From assembly GCF_003589595.1 (NCBI RefSeq), contig NW_020653726.1, positions 9,951,664-10,015,663 of the forward strand: a stretch of DNA of 64,000 nt, in the 5' to 3' direction. Source of the DNA: Hyposmocoma kahamanoa (Eukaryota > Arthropoda > Insecta > Lepidoptera > Cosmopterigidae). The position numbers and the translations under genes were made by a program. Positions 13,001 through 20,555 of this stretch are shown in pieces (position 1 is the first letter of the stretch; each line of letters starts with the position of its first letter). The notes beneath the pieces were generated by a model that saw nothing but the letters and a program-made list of their open reading frames with translations, searched no databases and was not told the origin of the DNA.

Positions 13001-16000
13001 TACTATTACGAGTGACAACATAGGAACTCAATGGACGTCGGGTCCGCGCTAAAAAGTGTCCGAACTTATAGGGTGTTAAAATCGTATACAGAGCGTCATT
13101 CACGCTTTAGTCTTCATTTGTTCGACTGACAGCGAAGCAAGCAAAATTAGACAGTGCTGTGATGACTTTACAATTTAAAATTAACGTTTTAGCTTTACAT
13201 GTCACTACGTTTAAATAGGTTGACTTGGGACATTTTTTTCGTAGTTGTTGTATTAGACCCGTCGTCCATTTATTTGTAAGTCAATGCTTGTAAATTATTC
13301 ATTACACAAATTATGAAAACAATAATTTGACATTTCTAGGCCGGGCTCGGTTGGAAATGAGTAGCGATAAAGTCATCGAGTACCATCGAGTAACCAGAAA
13401 TAAACACGAAATGTCATTTAATTTGTTTGAAAACTATTCTGCCATATCATTACCGTGACAACTGCGCTCCGATTGGCTAGCCCGAGTTCGAAACAATTGA
13501 ATTGACCCGTGTCATCAATGGGTGTCGTCAACTGTTTCACTTCAAATCGACCAGTTAACTTGAGCTTTGCTATAATGGACGGAAATTGAAAAATTATATA
13601 TTTAATATTTAATTACCGACGAAATGTGATTCCGTTTGTTTTGTAATTAGATGTTTTCCTGTTTTTCTCCACTCCAACGAATGGAACAGCACGCCATTGT
13701 TAGAGACATTATCTTTACTACAATAAATACAGAACATTTTTTGGAATATACGGAGACGTACACACAGGTCAGTAGTTGGCCTGTCTATATTTCATTGCAA
13801 ACGAGAGTTGATATTTATAAGAGCTGTATCGCTAATATGTTCCCAGGAATATATGGCCTTTATTTCGTCTCTATTTCTGGTTATATACTCGATGGATAAT
13901 GTAAATTAATTTCAGTCCGGATATACTTCCGCTTTTATTCTTTTCTGGCCAGAAAGACTTCTGCGTTCATACATAATTTTGATACTGGTTGCCTTGTAGC
14001 CAAAGCGCAATAAAAAAAAAATTGTTAAAATGGCGCGCAGGTCAAACAATTGAGATTCGCTCTGGACCTTTTGGAGGGAAAAGGGTCGTTTTTATTTTAA
14101 CTTTCAATTATTTTGTGAAATCTAGTTTAAAGTGGAATAGGATAGTGCTATTGTGCCTTAATCGAAGATTAAAACGCGAAATTATACGAATCTCGAACTA
14201 AAATACACGTATCGACCCGTTTTAAGGAATCCCGAGTCAGTCCAAACACGCCGCCTCAAATTGCCTATCCTCTTTGTGGCGGCCATATTTACAGAAACAT
14301 AATTAAACTTCACGTTTAGGCTGATGGCTTTGCCAAAGCCTTAATAAATTTAAAAAAAATTCAAACAATAGAATTTATTTTCATAATAAATAATTGAAAG
14401 AAATATATAATAAAAATTGAGTAGGTCCCTATAATGCGGTAAAACCATTTTTAATGAAGAAATATATGTATTTTTGATAAATTAGTATTTCTTTTGGAAG
14501 TTTAGTATATTATTTGGAAGTACAGCTTTTTTCGTAGAATTGTGCAAGATCTTGATTGTTAGCTAAATACATTAACCTACCACATAGGTCAATGGCTAAA
14601 TATGATTAATTTTGACGGTATATTCTGAGTTTATTTTTTAATAACACATTTTAAAGCAGTTTAGCTGCTATTACAGTTAGTCTTTTATAAAAAATAAGTA
14701 AATTTATCGATAGCTCTGCCGTAGTGTGTCTGAAAAAATGATACCTATGTTTTTTTGGGGGAGTTAGCTGCCAGCTTTCTGATCAACGGACATATCAACA
14801 GGGCGAATCGAAAGCTCGATCTCTGTCCGTATGTGGCCTCCAGGGACCCAGGATTAATCAGGAGTAATTAAGTAGTAAGTTTTTCAAACTTTCTTTCTAG
14901 GTCGATGAGTCAGGCCCGGGGCCGCTGCGAAGTGCGGGAGTTACCAGTTCAGTCGACACGAGCTCATGTGGCTTTTCCACTGCCGAAGAGATCACCTTAC
15001 GCTAGACCGATCCTCGTCAGGTAAGAAGATACAAAAATTGACAAGCTATTTAGAATCTCGCCATGTAGAAAATGATTTGGAATGAAGTGTCAATTTTTCG
15101 TTTTTAATTTGTCATATTTAGTTTTTTTTTAAATATCACGTGACACGTAAGCTACACGCCTGTCCATAACAGTTGCAGTGCCATTCAGAGTTTTAAATCG
15201 CAAAGATCTGAGTGGCACTGCCACTGCGCCCGTCACCCTGAGACATAAGTTGACAAGTCCCATGTGCCTGTAATTTCACCAACACCCTTACCCCTCAAAA
15301 CCGGAACACAGTAATGCTGACGTTACTGCTTCGCGGCAGAAATAGGTAAGGAGGCAGTACTACACTGGACGAACTCTTTCACCAGGGGTTCTACTGCTAC
15401 TAGTTTTAGTTATCGAGTATATAACCAAAAATAGAGACTAAATGTCATTTAATTGGTTTGAAAACTATTTTGCGAAATCATTACGGTGACAACTGCGCTC
15501 CGACTGGCCAGCTCGAATTCGAAACAATTGACGGGTGTCGTCAATTGTTTCAGTTCAAATTGACCAGTTTAAGCTTGAGTTTTGCTATAATGGACTACAA
15601 TGAAAAATTACGTGCTTAATGTTTAATTACCAATGAAATGTGATTCCGTTTGTTTTGTAATTAGATGTTTTGCTGTTTTTTCCACACTACCTAATGGAAC
15701 AGCCCCATAGTTAGAGATATTATCTTTATTATAATCATTTTGTTTTCCCTATTCCTGGTTATATACTCGATGGTTTTAGTCAACGGCATGATTTTAAACC
15801 TTTATAACTTTCATATAATTTAAGTGTTGATTAAATTTCACAATGCTGTTGAAACACAAGTCGTTCCTGTCTCAACTCACGTGTGTGTTACACGTGAGTA
15901 GAGACAGGAACGACTTGATTAAATATTTTCCTTACATATTTTTTATTGCATAAATAATACATGAATTTTCGTTATATTGTACTTATAATTTTAAAGTAGT

Positions 16001-18299
16001 TTTTATATCAACAAAGCGCAGGAGAGAGCACACAGTTTGCTTCCTGAACAGTGTGCTCTATCCTGCGCTTTGTTGATATAAAAGTCAAATTGACAGAACA
16101 GTTTGTCCTGTCAATTTGAAATTAAATCGTAAACGAATGACGTACCTATTATAAATATTGAGATAAAGTATAATAAATAACGCAATTTTTGAGATAATAT
16201 TATGTTAGATCTCATGAGCGATATGTGTTTGAAGAAACAACAGGTATATAATAACGCAATAATATGTGTGTAGTTCAAACAACACTCCCCCTGCGTTTTA
16301 AATGTGTTTTTTAACAAATTTACTCTAAATGGCAACATTATAATATAAAATAATTTTTACCTATTGTTTGTTAGTCTCCTCCAGCTCCGGAGCGGAGGGG
16401 CTTTGGCCAGACTGGAAGCAGCTCTGGTGCCGGCCATGCCACAATGTGCACCATCGGCAGGGTTTGCTTCAGCGCGTGCCGCAGACGTTCGCTCGGCTTT
16501 AATACTCTTACTAATTGGGTTGATTGCAGCTTTGCTACTTGGTTAGTGGTGAAATTATCTATGAAAATTGGTTTGTGAATCGATTCGTTTTTATTATCTA
16601 AAATCCTCAGCGCCTTAGAAATTGGTCTAAGGTCGGTAATAAGTTTTTAGCGGAGTGATTTTTAGAACTAATCTCATACCAGCGGTAATTGTACTTAGTT
16701 TTTCTTAGATAATTTAATTTTATGGGATAATATTAATTTGAGTACTAGTAAGATTTTGCAACTTTACAATCTCATAATACTACACTGGTACATATCGAGT
16801 GTTTTTTTTTCATGATTGTTACACTTTTTTTTTAATAATATCAAGTGACGGGACGAACAAGTCGTGCGCCTGATGGTAAGCTACACGCCTGTCTATAACA
16901 ATTGCAGTGTCCTCAGAGCTTTAAATCGCAAAGATCTGAGGGGCACTGCCACTGCGCCCGTCACCCTAATAGAAACTATTTTTTCTGAACAAACCATTAA
17001 TTTCGGGCTTTTTATAGGTTCCCAACTAGCACACAAGCTCTAATAACAAGCCGTACAATATCCGGTTGGAAGTTCTTGATAACGGCTTAGGCTGCATTAA
17101 CAAGTTCTACAGTAGATTTATAAGCGGTTGTAGTGCCGCTTTACCCCCAAAATGGGTACCGATTTATATGCTTTGGGTCTACAACGGCCGTAAACGTGTA
17201 CGAAGTACGAAGATACAAAGGAGAGATAAAGAAGATTGGCGCGGTTCTAAGTTATACAAAGGTGCTATGCAAGCGGTTAATGTACGCCACAGTAATACGA
17301 ACGTGCTATGAGAGCGGCCATTGTCCGCCTTAGTATCTAAAATAAGTTTTTGTGGCGCGACTATAGCGCTCGCATCGTATTTAGACGCGACTGTACCTCT
17401 GAATTTAACTGCTTCCGTGGCCGAACGGTTACAGGGGTAATATAAGCAGCTTGTGTGCTTGTTGGGTTCTATTTGCCATGCCCGATCTGGACGTCTTTGA
17501 ATAAGCTTCGAACTCAGGTTGGTCGGAGTTAGGACAATTTGTTCAGGTGGGGATTTTCGGATGGTTCTAACCTGGACCGCTTGTGTGGTGCGGTACTCAA
17601 ACGATGGCCCACCTCACATCCTGCGTGCCCTAGTACCTGCAAACTTGAGGATTTAATGGCGGCTGCTAGTGACGCGGTCGGCGTATCTGAGTTCTGGGCC
17701 ACTATAGTATAATCTATGTCAACGATACGATAAGAAGTAGAAAAGATTCCATGGTCACGGCTGACAGCTCACTTAGTCAGTCATGACCATGGTGTCTGTA
17801 AAGGACCCGAAACGTTGGTTTGCTTGAAAAAACAAATTCACGCGATTTAGATTCGAAAAAATAGTTTCATTTCCTAAATGCACTGGTACATTATTGAGCA
17901 AAATTCGTTTTAAAGACTTATGTATAAACTTTTTCCTTGGCGTAAAGTAATGTTTTCTTTTAATTTTTACAAATATTACGTTTTTTGTTTACGCCCCGCA
18001 CAGGGGAAACCCTGTGTCGCGGGTGCCATGGACACACATATAGACAACCACAAATTACACCCAAACTCAAGAGAGAAATAAATGTAGGTCATACAAATAT
18101 TTCTCGCGGCCCGGGAATCGAACCTGGGACTTCTGTGTGGCAGACCAGCATGGTAACCGTGCGGTCACAGAGGCAGTCATATAGATTATTTAAAATTGCA
18201 GGTATCGGCGAGTACAGTTGGAAGAATAGAAAAGGACAACGTAAATTTTTAGTACACTGCTATCGTCGACTTGCAAATTTAATTCATTTATTGGATTAG
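3397..18299 (+). CDS. Ionotropic receptor (IR, variant ionotropic glutamate receptor), 5' incomplete
   Basis: Nine exons join in phase: 3397-4000, 4445-4646, 6702-6872, 8409-8632, 10276-10487, 11021-11172, 14901-15020, 16375-16541 and 18202-18299, totalling 1,950 nt (649 residues plus stop). The order is amino-terminal domain, ligand-binding lobe S1 (GVWN, then W-x-GLLGGLMDASVDIAL), TM1, a pore segment ending CQQG, TM2, lobe S2 (SAEEGLMRAARQDYAFF), TM3 and a short basic tail. This is the insect chemosensory IR architecture; the protein would be a dendritic membrane cation-channel subunit working with a co-receptor such as IR25a or IR8a. The Arg that binds the glutamate carboxylate in true receptors is absent (PVTVHHPQHQDMDF). 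The CQQG pore motif recalls the IR75/IR64a antennal group, but I cannot fix the subfamily. The first exon with the signal peptide is missing. Splice sites and frame are intact, so it looks functional. Confidence 0.88.
4445..4646 (+). CDS. IR exon: start of ligand-binding lobe S1
   Basis: Acceptor catag at 4440-4444 and donor gtaagt at 4647. Encodes GVWNSDLSMS, then ARNFLGAELTVG, the GxWN and N-L-x-G landmarks at the start of the S1 lobe. A stretch rich in Ser, Asp and Pro follows. Ends phase 2 (ac) and completes a Thr codon with the next exon. Confidence 0.85.
5837..6140 (-). repeat. Dispersed ~300-bp repeat, copy 2
   Basis: Nearly full-length reverse-orientation member of the ~300-bp family, in the second recognised IR intron. 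It starts agcagtagagctcc, includes the cgcagtggcagtgcccctcaga block, and ends at gtcctgtcacttgatattataaa followed by an A-rich run. Confidence 0.85.
6185..6410 (+). repeat. Unassigned GC-richer fragment, repeat-like
   Basis: A GC-richer block with an open frame at 6203-6391 (start of the form MGPTMMNEAQKMPIQLQ). It lies between IR exons but does not fit the IR phase or any IR domain, so I treat it as a transposable-element fragment rather than an exon. Family not recognised. Confidence 0.3.
6702..6872 (+). CDS. IR exon: ligand-binding lobe S1, core
   Basis: Acceptor gttaccag ends at 6701; donor at|gtgaga at 6873. Encodes YEGAWTGLLGGLMDASVDIAL and then PVTVHHPQHQDMDFIFP. These match the W-x-G-x-x-G-x-L and D-I-A-x-x-P motifs of iGluR/IR S1. 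The position of the ligand-binding Arg after P-V/L-T is not Arg. Ends phase 2, completing Met with the next exon. Confidence 0.9.
8130..8390 (+). mobile_element. tRNA-derived SINE (family B), 5'-truncated
   Basis: Shares gagtttctcggaatttatg, gaagaaggttcac, aaacgtgtgaagtc and gtggcggactacggcc with the full copy at 25,817-26,108. The tRNA-like head is missing. Its 3' end (gtgcccagtagtggg) lies about 45 bp from the acceptor of the next IR exon. Confidence 0.75.
8409..8632 (+). CDS. IR exon: TM1 and pore loop
   Basis: Acceptor gatgtag ends at 8408; donor g|gtaaaa at 8633. Reads CNIYIRHQETSTVRDIFLAPF, then the hydrophobic TM1 (about LVACVIAISVIASLAFVVI), then GLIWSTGILCQQG. CQQG occupies the pore/selectivity position and is typical of antennal IRs. 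No useful single-frame ORF exists here, so the exon depends on phase joining. Confidence 0.88.
8668..8972 (+). repeat. Dispersed ~300-bp repeat, copy 3
   Basis: Forward, near full-length copy: acgaacaagtcgtgcgcctg at the left, ggcggcagaaataagtaagg in the middle and tctactgctact at the right. It starts 36 bp after the donor of the preceding IR exon. Confidence 0.85.
8973..10275. other. IR intron; GC-richer island at about 9,000-9,230
   Basis: No exon found. About 9,000-9,230 is clearly richer in G+C than its surroundings (gcgccgggtgcgggccatcc and similar) and may be a transposon fragment, but both strands are broken by stops and I cannot name it. Confidence 0.4.
10276..10487 (+). CDS. IR exon: TM2 and start of lobe S2
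   Basis: Acceptor ttttgtag ends at 10275; donor atg|gtaagc at 10488. Encodes TWTPPGSAAS, then TM2 (about VLLIVCLFFAVVTYNSYA) and the conserved SYAAFITSVLSV stretch. S2 then begins with VDTVAAVLHSPNFKISYIRN. Ends in phase 0. Confidence 0.92.
11021..11172 (+). CDS. IR exon: ligand-binding lobe S2
   Basis: Acceptor tttggcacag ends at 11020; donor cg|gtttgt at 11173, a non-consensus +3 to +6. Encodes NAFYIRGYSDAENL, then SAEEGLMRAARQDYAFFAG, the E-x-G-x-x-R-x-x-x-x-D-Y-A-F-F motif of IR S2. Confidence 0.9.
11173..13014. other. IR intron, no feature seen
   Basis: AT-rich intronic DNA with short ORFs only. Nothing on either strand continues the receptor or matches a family I know. Confidence 0.5.
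13015..13286 (+). mobile_element. hAT-like MITE, older copy of the 19,815 element
   Basis: Reverse complement of 19,815-20,042 over cgtcgggtccgcgctaaaaag, cgctttagtcttcatttgtt and gacccgtcgtccatttattt. It ends gtaagtcaatg like the terminal repeat of the other copy. The left terminal repeat is decayed, so no target duplication can be seen. Confidence 0.65.
13374..13894. mobile_element. hAT-like MITE, 521 bp, with 8-bp target duplication
   Basis: Terminal inverted repeats catcgagta...ccagaaata (left, with a 10-bp internal duplication) and tatttctggttatatactcgatg (right). The flanks are gataaagt (13366-13373) and gataatgt (13895-13902), an 8-bp target duplication with one difference, as expected of hAT elements. 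A second copy lies at 15,411. It encodes no transposase; the ORF inside (13,651-13,899) is not meaningful. Confidence 0.8.
13895..14900. other. IR intron, no feature seen
   Basis: Contains a T-rich tract near 14,745-14,760 and ends in the polypyrimidine tract ttctttctag of the next IR exon. No other feature. Confidence 0.5.
14901..15020 (+). CDS. IR exon: end of lobe S2
   Basis: Acceptor ttctttctag ends at 14900; donor ag|gtaaga at 15021. Encodes RGRCEVRELPVQSTRAHVAF, then PLPKRSPYARPIL. The pattern of 'F-P-L-P-K-x-S-P-Y' before the last helix is usual for IR S2. No single long ORF covers it; it was found by phase joining to both neighbours. Confidence 0.88.
15128..15402 (+). repeat. Dispersed ~300-bp repeat, copy 4
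   Basis: Forward copy lacking the extreme left end; begins atcacgtgacacgtaagctacacg and ends ggggttctactgctact directly beside the target duplication of the MITE at 15,411. Confidence 0.85.
15411..15772. mobile_element. hAT-like MITE, 362 bp, perfect 8-bp target duplication
   Basis: Terminal repeats tatcgagtatataacc (left) and ggttatatactcgatg (right). Flanked on both sides by gttttagt (15403-15410 and 15773-15780), a perfect 8-bp duplication. The interior matches 13,410-13,740 at high identity, so the two are one family with an internal length difference. Confidence 0.88.
15857..15917. repeat. Near-perfect hairpin, 28-nt arms
   Basis: Arms 15857-15884 and 15890-15917 (start caagtcgttcctgtctc) pair with one mismatch around the 5-nt loop gtgtt. 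It lies in the IR intron, 84 bp before a second hairpin pair. Confidence 0.85.
16001..16119. repeat. Two tandem hairpins sharing the loop motif acagtttg
   Basis: Hairpin 1 arms are 16001-16033 and 16051-16083 (ttttatatcaacaaagcgca / tgcgctttgttgatataaaa), with a small internal mismatch. Hairpin 2 arms are 16085-16096 and 16108-16119 (tcaaattgacag / ctgtcaatttga). The text acagtttg occurs at the base of loop 1 and again in loop 2. The layout equals that at 342-431. Confidence 0.8.
16375..16541 (+). CDS. IR exon: TM3
   Basis: Acceptor ttgtttgttag ends at 16374; donor cttg|gttagt at 16542. Encodes LLQLRSGGALARLEAALVP, then the hydrophobic TM3 (about SALILLLIGLIAALLLG). This exon is clearly GC-richer than its introns. 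Ends phase 1. Confidence 0.9.
16834..16968 (+). repeat. Dispersed ~300-bp repeat, copy 5, truncated
   Basis: Left half of the family only: aagtgacgggacgaacaagt through gcccgtcacccta. The right half is missing. Confidence 0.8.
17000..17985. other. IR intron with unassigned GC-richer accessory DNA
   Basis: About 17,030-17,720 is GC-richer than typical intron and has two short open frames at 17,066-17,333, in different phases and without homology I recognise. At 17,412-17,437 there is a 5' piece of the SINE-A head (cttccgtggccgaacggtta). A tail near 17,770-17,880 (gtcatgaccatggtgtctgtaaagg and atagtttcatttcct) resembles 44,770-44,860, so part is a dispersed element, perhaps a LINE 3' end. Confidence 0.4.
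17991..18178 (-). mobile_element. tRNA-derived SINE (family A), copy 1
   Basis: Reverse-orientation copy. On its own strand the head reads gcctctgtgaccgcacggtta (A-box region), then caggttcgattcccgggcc (B box), followed by the shared body with tgtaatttgtggttgtctat. It ends 23 bp before the acceptor of the last IR exon. Confidence 0.88.
18202..18299 (+). CDS. IR exon: C-terminal tail and stop
   Basis: Acceptor aaaattgcag ends at 18201. Completes Gly of the TM3 end, then IGEYSWKNRKGQRKFLVHCY and a stop at 18297-18299. The E-x-x-W-K-x-R-K sequence just after TM3 is typical of IR tails. Confidence 0.85.
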
Positions 18300-18734
18300 A
18301 TCTCAGTAAGTTATCTATTATTGTCTTGTGCTTACGACTCTCTTATACTGTTATAGCTATTAGGATGTTACGTAGCGAATTGTAGTAAAAAAATGTAGTA
18401 TATTTTAATGATTGCAATTTAAAAACATTGTAAGAAGACTTAGGTAGGAACTGTGAGTTAAATTGCATGTAACACCAATATTCTACCAATTCGTTCTGTA
18501 AATGTTAACGATTTTTTGTTAAATGTGTTATTTGGTAGACGGATCTTGTGTTTCTATTTACTAAGGTTTTTAATAGTACCTAATTCTATAATAACTAGTA
18601 CAGTGAAAACAGTGAGTTTCGTGAATTTACTATTACTTATTAAATAAAATAATATATTATGATAATTCAGTGTTAGAATAGTAAATTAAGGTGAGCTATG
18701 TATTTATATAATTAAATGTGCTTTGTTTTTATGA

Positions 18735-18972
18735 TAGAGAGAGACGGGATGGACAAGTGCGCCACTTAGTGCTTTAAATATCTAAGGGGCGGCGTAGCCA
18801 CTGCGCACGTCACCCTGAGAGATAACTTGACAAGTCCCATGTGCCTGTAATTTCACCCTTACCCTTCAAAATCGGAACGCATTAATGCTCAAATTACCGC
18901 TTGGCAGCAGAAATAGTTAAAGTGACAGTACTTTCCTCGACGATCTTTTTCACAACGAGCTCTACGAGAACT
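18735..18972 (+). repeat. Dispersed ~300-bp repeat, copy 6
   Basis: Forward copy, diverged: agacgggatggacaagtgcgcc at the left, cgcacgtcaccctgagag in the middle and ggcagcagaaatagttaaag at the right. About 18,300-18,734 before it shows nothing else. Confidence 0.75.
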
Positions 18973-19077
18973 TTAAAAAAAAACTTAACTTTCGGAATTT
19001 ATTTTTATCTCTTTATTTAGACCGTTCCTTTTTTACATTATTATTATAAATTACATTCAAAATAGCCCCTGGAACTC

Positions 19078-19225
19078 AAGGTAACACTGCGTCACGGGTG
19101 CCATGGACATACACATAGACAACCGCAAATTACAACCAAACGCACGAGAGAAATAAATGTAGGCCATGCAAAAGTTTCTCCCGGCCCGGCCCGGGAATCG
19201 AACCTGGGACCTCTGCGTGGCAGTT
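19078..19225 (-). mobile_element. tRNA-derived SINE (family A), copy 2, 5'-truncated
   Basis: Reverse copy keeping the body (gtcacgggtgccatgg, agacaaccgcaaattac) and the B-box region (gggaatcgaacctggga on this strand), but the A-box end is missing after cgtggcag. Confidence 0.82.
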
Positions 19226-19284
19226 GTCTTAGAATAGGTGCAAAAATGCAATAACCAGCCTCAGCAAGTGACCATCAAATAATA

Positions 19285-19440
19285 TTGGCGTTAATATCAG
19301 TATGTTATAATTATTAATTCAAAGATCGAACACAGAAAAAATTACTTCGATCCGGTCGGATTCGAACCGATGTCTTCTTGCATACCGTGCCAGACCACGC
19401 CAGACTAAGCCACGGAACGATCCAAAGACCAATCCGTCCG
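19285..19440 (-). mobile_element. tRNA-derived SINE (family C), reverse copy
   Basis: On the minus strand it reads ttccgtggcttagtctggcg, a tRNA-like A-box region, then a B box cggttcgaatccgaccgg and the tail gtgttcgatctttgaattaa. It forms an inverted pair with the copy at 19,650. Confidence 0.75.
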
Positions 19441-19649
19441 TTAAAAAATAATTTAATATCAATTCAATAAAAATTTAATTAATACAATGAATAGCGACAT
19501 CTCTCGCCAGGACTGGTAGCTGTAAAGGTACTAACTTGATAAATCTGTCGTAGATTTCTCATAGATGGCGCTACGACTAAAAAGTCGTTGAAAAACCAAA
19601 AACAAAGACACGACGCAAGCACATAGAAAAATTCGTGAGGTCCGTTGGT

Positions 19650-20090
19650 TCGTTCCGTGGCTTAGTTGGTATAGCGTCTGACACGGTATGCAAGAAGACG
19701 TCGGGTCGAATCCGACCGGATCGAAGAAATTTGTTTCAGAGTGTTCGATCTTTGTATTAATAATTATAAGAAACTAGTGGAATAATTTCACAAAAAATAA
19801 TTGAATATCAATTCCATTGACTTACAAATAAATGGACGACGGGTCTAATACAAAAACTACGAAAAAAATGTCCCAAGTCAACCTATTCGAAATTTAAATT
19901 GTAATGTCATCGCAGTATCGCGTTGTCAGTCGAACAAATGAAGACTAAAGCGGAGTTTGGCGCTCTGTATACGATTTTAGCGCCTTACAAGTGCGGACAC
20001 TTTTTAGCGCGAACCCGACGTGCATATAATTGTAAGTCAATGATCAATTCAATATAAATTTAATTAATATCAGTATGTTATGTTAAAAAA
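19650..20090 (+). mobile_element. tRNA-derived SINE (family C), forward copy split by a MITE
   Basis: Head ttccgtggcttagttggtat (A box) and gggtcgaatccgaccgga (B box), then tail agtgttcgatctttgtatta, aactagtggaataatttcac and gaatatcaattc. The tail is interrupted by the MITE at 19,815-20,042 and resumes with aattcaatataaatttaatt. The same tail occurs uninterrupted at 42,655-42,750. Confidence 0.78.
19815..20042. mobile_element. hAT-like MITE, 228 bp, perfect 8-bp target duplication
   Basis: Terminal repeats cattgacttacaa (left) and ttgtaagtcaatg (right). Flanked by atcaattc at 19807-19814 and 20043-20050, a perfect 8-bp duplication. It sits inside the tail of a family C SINE and is related to 13,015-13,286. 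Confidence 0.9.
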
Positions 20091-20358
20091 GAAGAAAATA
20101 TACACGACAATCAATTCTAATTATATCTATAGCGGTTTTTCAAGTGTAAAAAAGTTCCTAAAATATAATCAATGAATCTTCCGGAAAACTTTGTATAAAA
20201 ATTATATTTACTTCGCGGTACCTGACTACATTAATTTTATCTTAGTTATATCTTAATAAAATACTGGAAAACTTATGGTATCAGTTTTTATTATTAAAGT
20301 AAACTTAAGTCACAACATAGGGTAAATACAAAAATAAGTAGCATAGGAACAACCTAGC

Positions 20359-20555
20359 TTACCCTCTCTTAAGGTAGTGTTCTTCGGCAAGTGTTTGTTT
20401 GGACACTGCATCGTTCAAACACTGTGTAAGTGGTTTGGTGGTCTTCGCAGCTTCAGCTAAGGCCTTCTGGATAGTTGGAGTGTCCACAGTTTGAAGGTCA
20501 GTGGCCAGACCCAGAGCAGCCCAAATTCGGATGAAGGCGGTTGAACATCCACAGT
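20359..20555 (-). CDS. Desaturase-like exon 6: C-terminus
   Basis: Acceptor ctctgacag. Reads DCGCSTAFIRIWAALGLATD, then LQTVDTPTIQKALAEA; the family has N-F-T-T-x-F-I-x-x-x-A-x-x-G-x-A-x-D-L-K-T-V. Stop at 20359-20361 after LKRG. Confidence 0.9.

Noticed and set aside
16001..16119. Bacterial-style terminator or miRNA precursor
   Set aside because: Eukaryotic intron; the two-hairpin layout with shared loop text is better explained by inverted duplication, though small-RNA data could change this.
17985..18201. Start of a 104-codon ORF leading into the last IR exon
   Set aside because: The upstream part is SINE sequence in reverse; only 18,202-18,299 is receptor coding.
19664..19735. Candidate tRNA gene on the plus strand
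   Set aside because: A and B boxes are present but the acceptor stem does not close well, and the same sequence with the same tail recurs inverted nearby, so it is a SINE head.
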